A DNA stretch of 15,041 bases from CAYZXL01 sp964482435 (GTDB lineage Bacteria > Auribacterota > JABMQX01), in NCBI GenBank assembly GCA_964482435.1, contig CAYZXL010000087.1:1-15041 (forward strand), in the 5' to 3' direction. The position numbers and the translations under genes were made by a program. Shown here piece by piece: positions 13,187-15,041 of the stretch (position 1 is its first letter; every line of letters begins with the position of its first letter). The notes beneath the pieces were generated by a model. The model was not told where the DNA came from. It saw nothing but the letters and a program-made list of their open reading frames with translations, and made no database searches.

Positions 13187-13939
13187 TCATTGGAGAGGGT
13201 CCCATGAGCCCGAGTCCGTCTCGAGCATTTTCATAAATGATTCCCTTCCGATCCACCTCACGCTCCCGTCGCAGAAAAGGACGTTGCCGCCATCCGCGTG
13301 CTTGATCATCAAGTAAGTAGCTTCCCCGGGAGGCACAAATCGCCCATCGTTAAGCTTCAGCTCACTTTCGTCGAGAAGAAGAATTTTTCTGCTCGATTTG
13401 TTGATCCTCACAACCTGAATGCCTTCGCGGGTTCCGTCTGCAAGAGTTACGTCCAGACCGCCGTTCATGGAATAGCTCAACCCCGCTTTCCTCCCGACCG
13501 GCCCCGAAGAGAGGCAAAGGTACGGGTTTTTGTCGGGGCTGGCGAACCATTCCTCAGGCGCTGTTGTTACGGCGGTTCCGTATGGCCCCGCCCTCGGCAG
13601 GCCCGTCATGTACGGCCATAGCGTCCCCTCTTCGATCCGAATTCTCTTCATGGGAGCCGGATCGGTCTGAGGAAACGAAGTCCCGGTTCCACCGGCGACG
13701 TAGTCGAATCTTCCCCTGTCATGTTCCGAGCCGCTGGCTGGAAGGTGGTCGTCGAACTCGTTGGCGTATATCATCATGGCATGGCCGAGCTGCCGCATGT
13801 TCGATAAGCAACGTGCCTGCCTGGCCTTTTCCTTCGCCGCCTGGATCGCCGGCAGCAACAACGCGGCCAGAATGGCGATAATCGCCACTACCACAAGAAG
13901 TTCGATGAGAGTGAATCCCTTAACGAGTCGTCTGCCCAT
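13187..13939 (-). CDS. Prepilin-like protein with H-X9-DG motif
   Basis: From the ATG at 13939 the product has 250 residues. The type III signal KG|FTLIELLVVVAIIAILAALLLP (7-30) has the cleavage glycine G8, F9 and the conserved glutamate E13, so it should be processed by prepilin peptidase and enter a type II secretion or type IV pilus-like machine as a pseudopilin. The AKEKARQARCLSNMRQLG segment (35-52) is usual after the helix. The C-terminus has HADGGNVLFCDG (H214, D224, G225), the H-X9-DG motif of a large paralogous family in Planctomycetes, Verrucomicrobia and Lentisphaerae. AGGAGGG lies about 8 bases before the ATG; a longer frame to 13990 lacks this support. It is a solitary gene; such copies often number in the dozens per genome. 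The specific role is unknown. Confidence 0.92.
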   Translation of the reverse strand: MGRRLVKGFTLIELLVVVAIIAILAALLLPAIQAAKEKARQARCLSNMRQLGHAMMIYANEFDDHLPASGSEHDRGRFDYVAGGTGTSFPQTDPAPMKRIRIEEGTLWPYMTGLPRAGPYGTAVTTAPEEWFASPDKNPYLCLSSGPVGRKAGLSYSMNGGLDVTLADGTREGIQVVRINKSSRKILLLDESELKLNDGRFVPPGEATYLMIKHADGGNVLFCDGSVRWIGRESFMKMLETDSGSWDPLQ

Positions 13940-14039
13940 CGCTAAGCCCTCCTCATACAGAGTCAGGAGCGCACCACCCCGCTGGGTCAAGGTGACTGGC
14001 GGCTTCCTATAAACGGGTTTCCGCCAAATTTAATGCACA

Positions 14040-14068
14040 ATTATACCACCTCGAACCGCACCCTGCAA
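14040..14068 (-). promoter_or_regulatory. Sigma70-type promoter for the prepilin-like gene
   Basis: On the minus strand a perfect TATAAT (14045-14040) is preceded, after exactly 17 bases, by TTGCAG (14068-14063), which matches the first half of the -35 consensus. It lies about 100 bases upstream of the ATG at 13939 and faces that gene. No other nearby start uses it. Confidence 0.5.
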
Positions 14069-14152
14069 CTCCACAAAATGATAGGGTGTGATGCTTCGCT
14101 TATTGGGGGTCGGAGAGAGGAAGCCAGCGGCTGGACAAGATAACAGGATGGA

Positions 14153-14165
14153 CCGGATAATCCGG
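14153..14165. repeat. Short perfect palindrome CCGGAT-A-ATCCGG
   Basis: Six-base arms surround one A. It sits in a stretch (14143-14165) that resembles the dispersed ACAGGATGGACAGGAT-type repeat of many environmental bacterial genomes. With one copy in the window, its repeat status cannot be confirmed. Confidence 0.35.
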
Positions 14166-14368
14166 AGAATCGTGTTGGTGCTCTCCAAGCTTTGGCTTCT
14201 TCTCTGCGCCCCCTGCCCGCCACAACTGAGGCATCACACATGCGCCGATTTTGTTGTTTGAGTAGCGGGCTTTCCGATGGTAAGCTTCTTGCCATCGCAA
14301 ACTGCTTGATCACGCCTGGGCGGGGGCGAAACAACGATCCGCAACTCTGTGCTGGGAGGGACAAAAGA

Positions 14369-15041
14369 ATGAAACAACTCGGGATACTGCTGTCGCTGGT
14401 TTGTGTGACTGGGGTGGCAACGGCGACAACCACGTGGTATGTTGACGATTCCGTCGCTGTCTCGGGCAATGGCAAGACATGGGCGACCGCTTTCAAGAAA
14501 ATCCAGGAAGGGGTAGACGAGGCGCTCGATGGCGAAACGGTCCTGGTGAAGCCGGGAACATACGTCGAAAACCTCGCGTCCTGGGGAAACAACATCGTGC
14601 TGTCGAGCACCAATCCGCTGGATCCGAGCGTCGTCGCCAGCACCATCATTGATGGGAACAAAGCCGGCCCGGTTATCGCCTTCAGCGGAGCGGAGGGCGA
14701 AGCCTGTGTCCTTTCGGGGTTCACGATTCAAAATGGCAGTGCCCCAAACGGCGCTGGAGTGCTGGGTGGGACAGGGGCTTTTCACACACATGCGACCATC
14801 CGCAACAACGTTATCACCGGCAATTCGGCCGGAGCAAACGGGGGCGGGCTGGCTTATTGCGACGGCGTCGTCGAGGATAATACCATCGTGGGCAATTCGG
14901 CGGCTGGCGTCGGCGGCGGGCTTTATCTTTCCCACGGCCTCATTCAGAGAAACGTCATAAAGGGCAACTCTGCGGTGCATGGCGGTGGGCTGAAGGAGTG
15001 TGGCGGAACGATCGAGCGCAACGTCATTATGGGGAACTCGG
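14369..15041 (+). CDS. Secreted right-handed beta-helix protein, 3' end beyond window
   Basis: The frame is open from ATG 14369 to the window end (224 codons), with GGGAGGG 8 bases upstream. A signal peptide (about 1-20, KQLGILLSLVCVTGVATAT) precedes TTWYVDDSV, then KTWATAFKKIQEGVDEALDG and ETVLVKPGTYVEN, the classic opening of pectate-lyase-like parallel beta-helix proteins (DUF1565/NosD type). From about residue 140 regular coils appear, with IRNNVITGNSAGANGGGL, VEDNTIVGNSA-GVGGGL, IQRNVIKGNSAVHGGGL and IERNVIMGNS, one turn every 22-25 residues. This is a cell-surface or secreted polysaccharide-binding or -cleaving scaffold; no catalytic residues can be assigned in the visible part. An in-frame ATG at 14240 exists, but the signal peptide and ribosome-binding site favour 14369. 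Confidence 0.9.
   Translation, partial: MKQLGILLSLVCVTGVATATTTWYVDDSVAVSGNGKTWATAFKKIQEGVDEALDGETVLVKPGTYVENLASWGNNIVLSSTNPLDPSVVASTIIDGNKAGPVIAFSGAEGEACVLSGFTIQNGSAPNGAGVLGGTGAFHTHATIRNNVITGNSAGANGGGLAYCDGVVEDNTIVGNSAAGVGGGLYLSHGLIQRNVIKGNSAVHGGGLKECGGTIERNVIMGNS

Larger units (their letters stand above)
13991..14368. other. Divergent intergenic region
   Basis: These 378 bases lie between the divergent prepilin and beta-helix genes. They contain the prepilin promoter (14040-14068), a CCAGC/GCTGG mini-hairpin at 14124-14134 and a CCGGAT-A-ATCCGG palindrome at 14153-14165 inside an ACAGGATGGACCGGAT-type motif that resembles common dispersed repeats. The frame of the beta-helix gene is open upstream to an ATG at 14240, but that stretch does not look like protein. 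Confidence 0.4.

Noticed and set aside
14041..14980. Two long minus-strand frames opposite the beta-helix gene
   Set aside because: The plus strand has a signal peptide, ribosome-binding site and regular beta-helix coils; the minus frames are its shadows.
1..15041. CRISPR array, diversity-generating retroelement or complete insertion sequence
   Set aside because: No regularly spaced direct repeats, no reverse transcriptase or TR/VR pair near the S23 gene, and no transposase frame were found on either strand.

Overview
The window looks like a chromosomal segment of a free-living Gram-negative bacterium of moderate GC (roughly 55% by eye), probably from the PVC/Verrucomicrobiota-like sphere or a neighbouring uncultured phylum. 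The clues are a prepilin-like protein with the H-X9-DG motif, small secreted proteins ending in a 'Y-x-V-Q..W-T-x-L...F-x-R-V' domain common in Verrucomicrobia and relatives, and a TPR-like membrane protein beside a two-permease ABC exporter. No rRNA or taxonomic marker beyond ligA is present, so the assignment is an inference.

Layout. (1) 1-2310, accessory strip: tRNA-Pro(CGG), then a four-helix-bundle (S23-type) gene inside a structured repeat unit, a second decayed copy of the same unit, an orphan HsdR-N/DUF5655 nuclease-like gene, a 12-base copy of the tRNA tail, and the remains of a DUF433/DUF5615 toxin-antitoxin pair. (2) 2312-7713, a tight plus-strand operon: acylphosphatase, ABC-2 permease, ABC ATPase, second ABC-2 permease, a 415-residue membrane-anchored helical-repeat protein, a calcineurin-like phosphoesterase and a VanZ-family membrane protein. 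Most junctions are overlaps or gaps of a few bases. (3) 8139-9996, a minus-strand operon of three secreted proteins joined by ATGA/GTGA overlaps; the outer two share an architecture and the middle one is almost only the shared C-terminal domain. (4) 9997-11016, about 1 kb without an intact gene. It holds an inactivated integron-integrase-like C-terminus (minus), a perfect 11-bp palindrome right after its stop, a hairpin element of about 160 bp with imperfect terminal inverted repeats, and a good sigma70-type promoter. (5) 11017-13023, complete ligA. (6) 13187-13939, prepilin-like H-X9-DG protein on the minus strand with its own promoter. (7) 14369-end, start of a secreted right-handed beta-helix protein cut by the window edge.

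How it fits together: the central operon most plausibly makes one inner-membrane export complex (two permeases on one ATPase) with an associated helical-repeat protein; the cargo cannot be read from sequence. The flanks carry small decayed or mobile elements in several places, while ligA and the operon look like stable core genes. I found no CRISPR array, no complete transposase and no intact phage module. The best leads for something undescribed are the duplicated four-helix-bundle/RNA unit next to the tRNA, the three-gene secreted cassette, and the conserved-looking protein downstream of the ABC genes.
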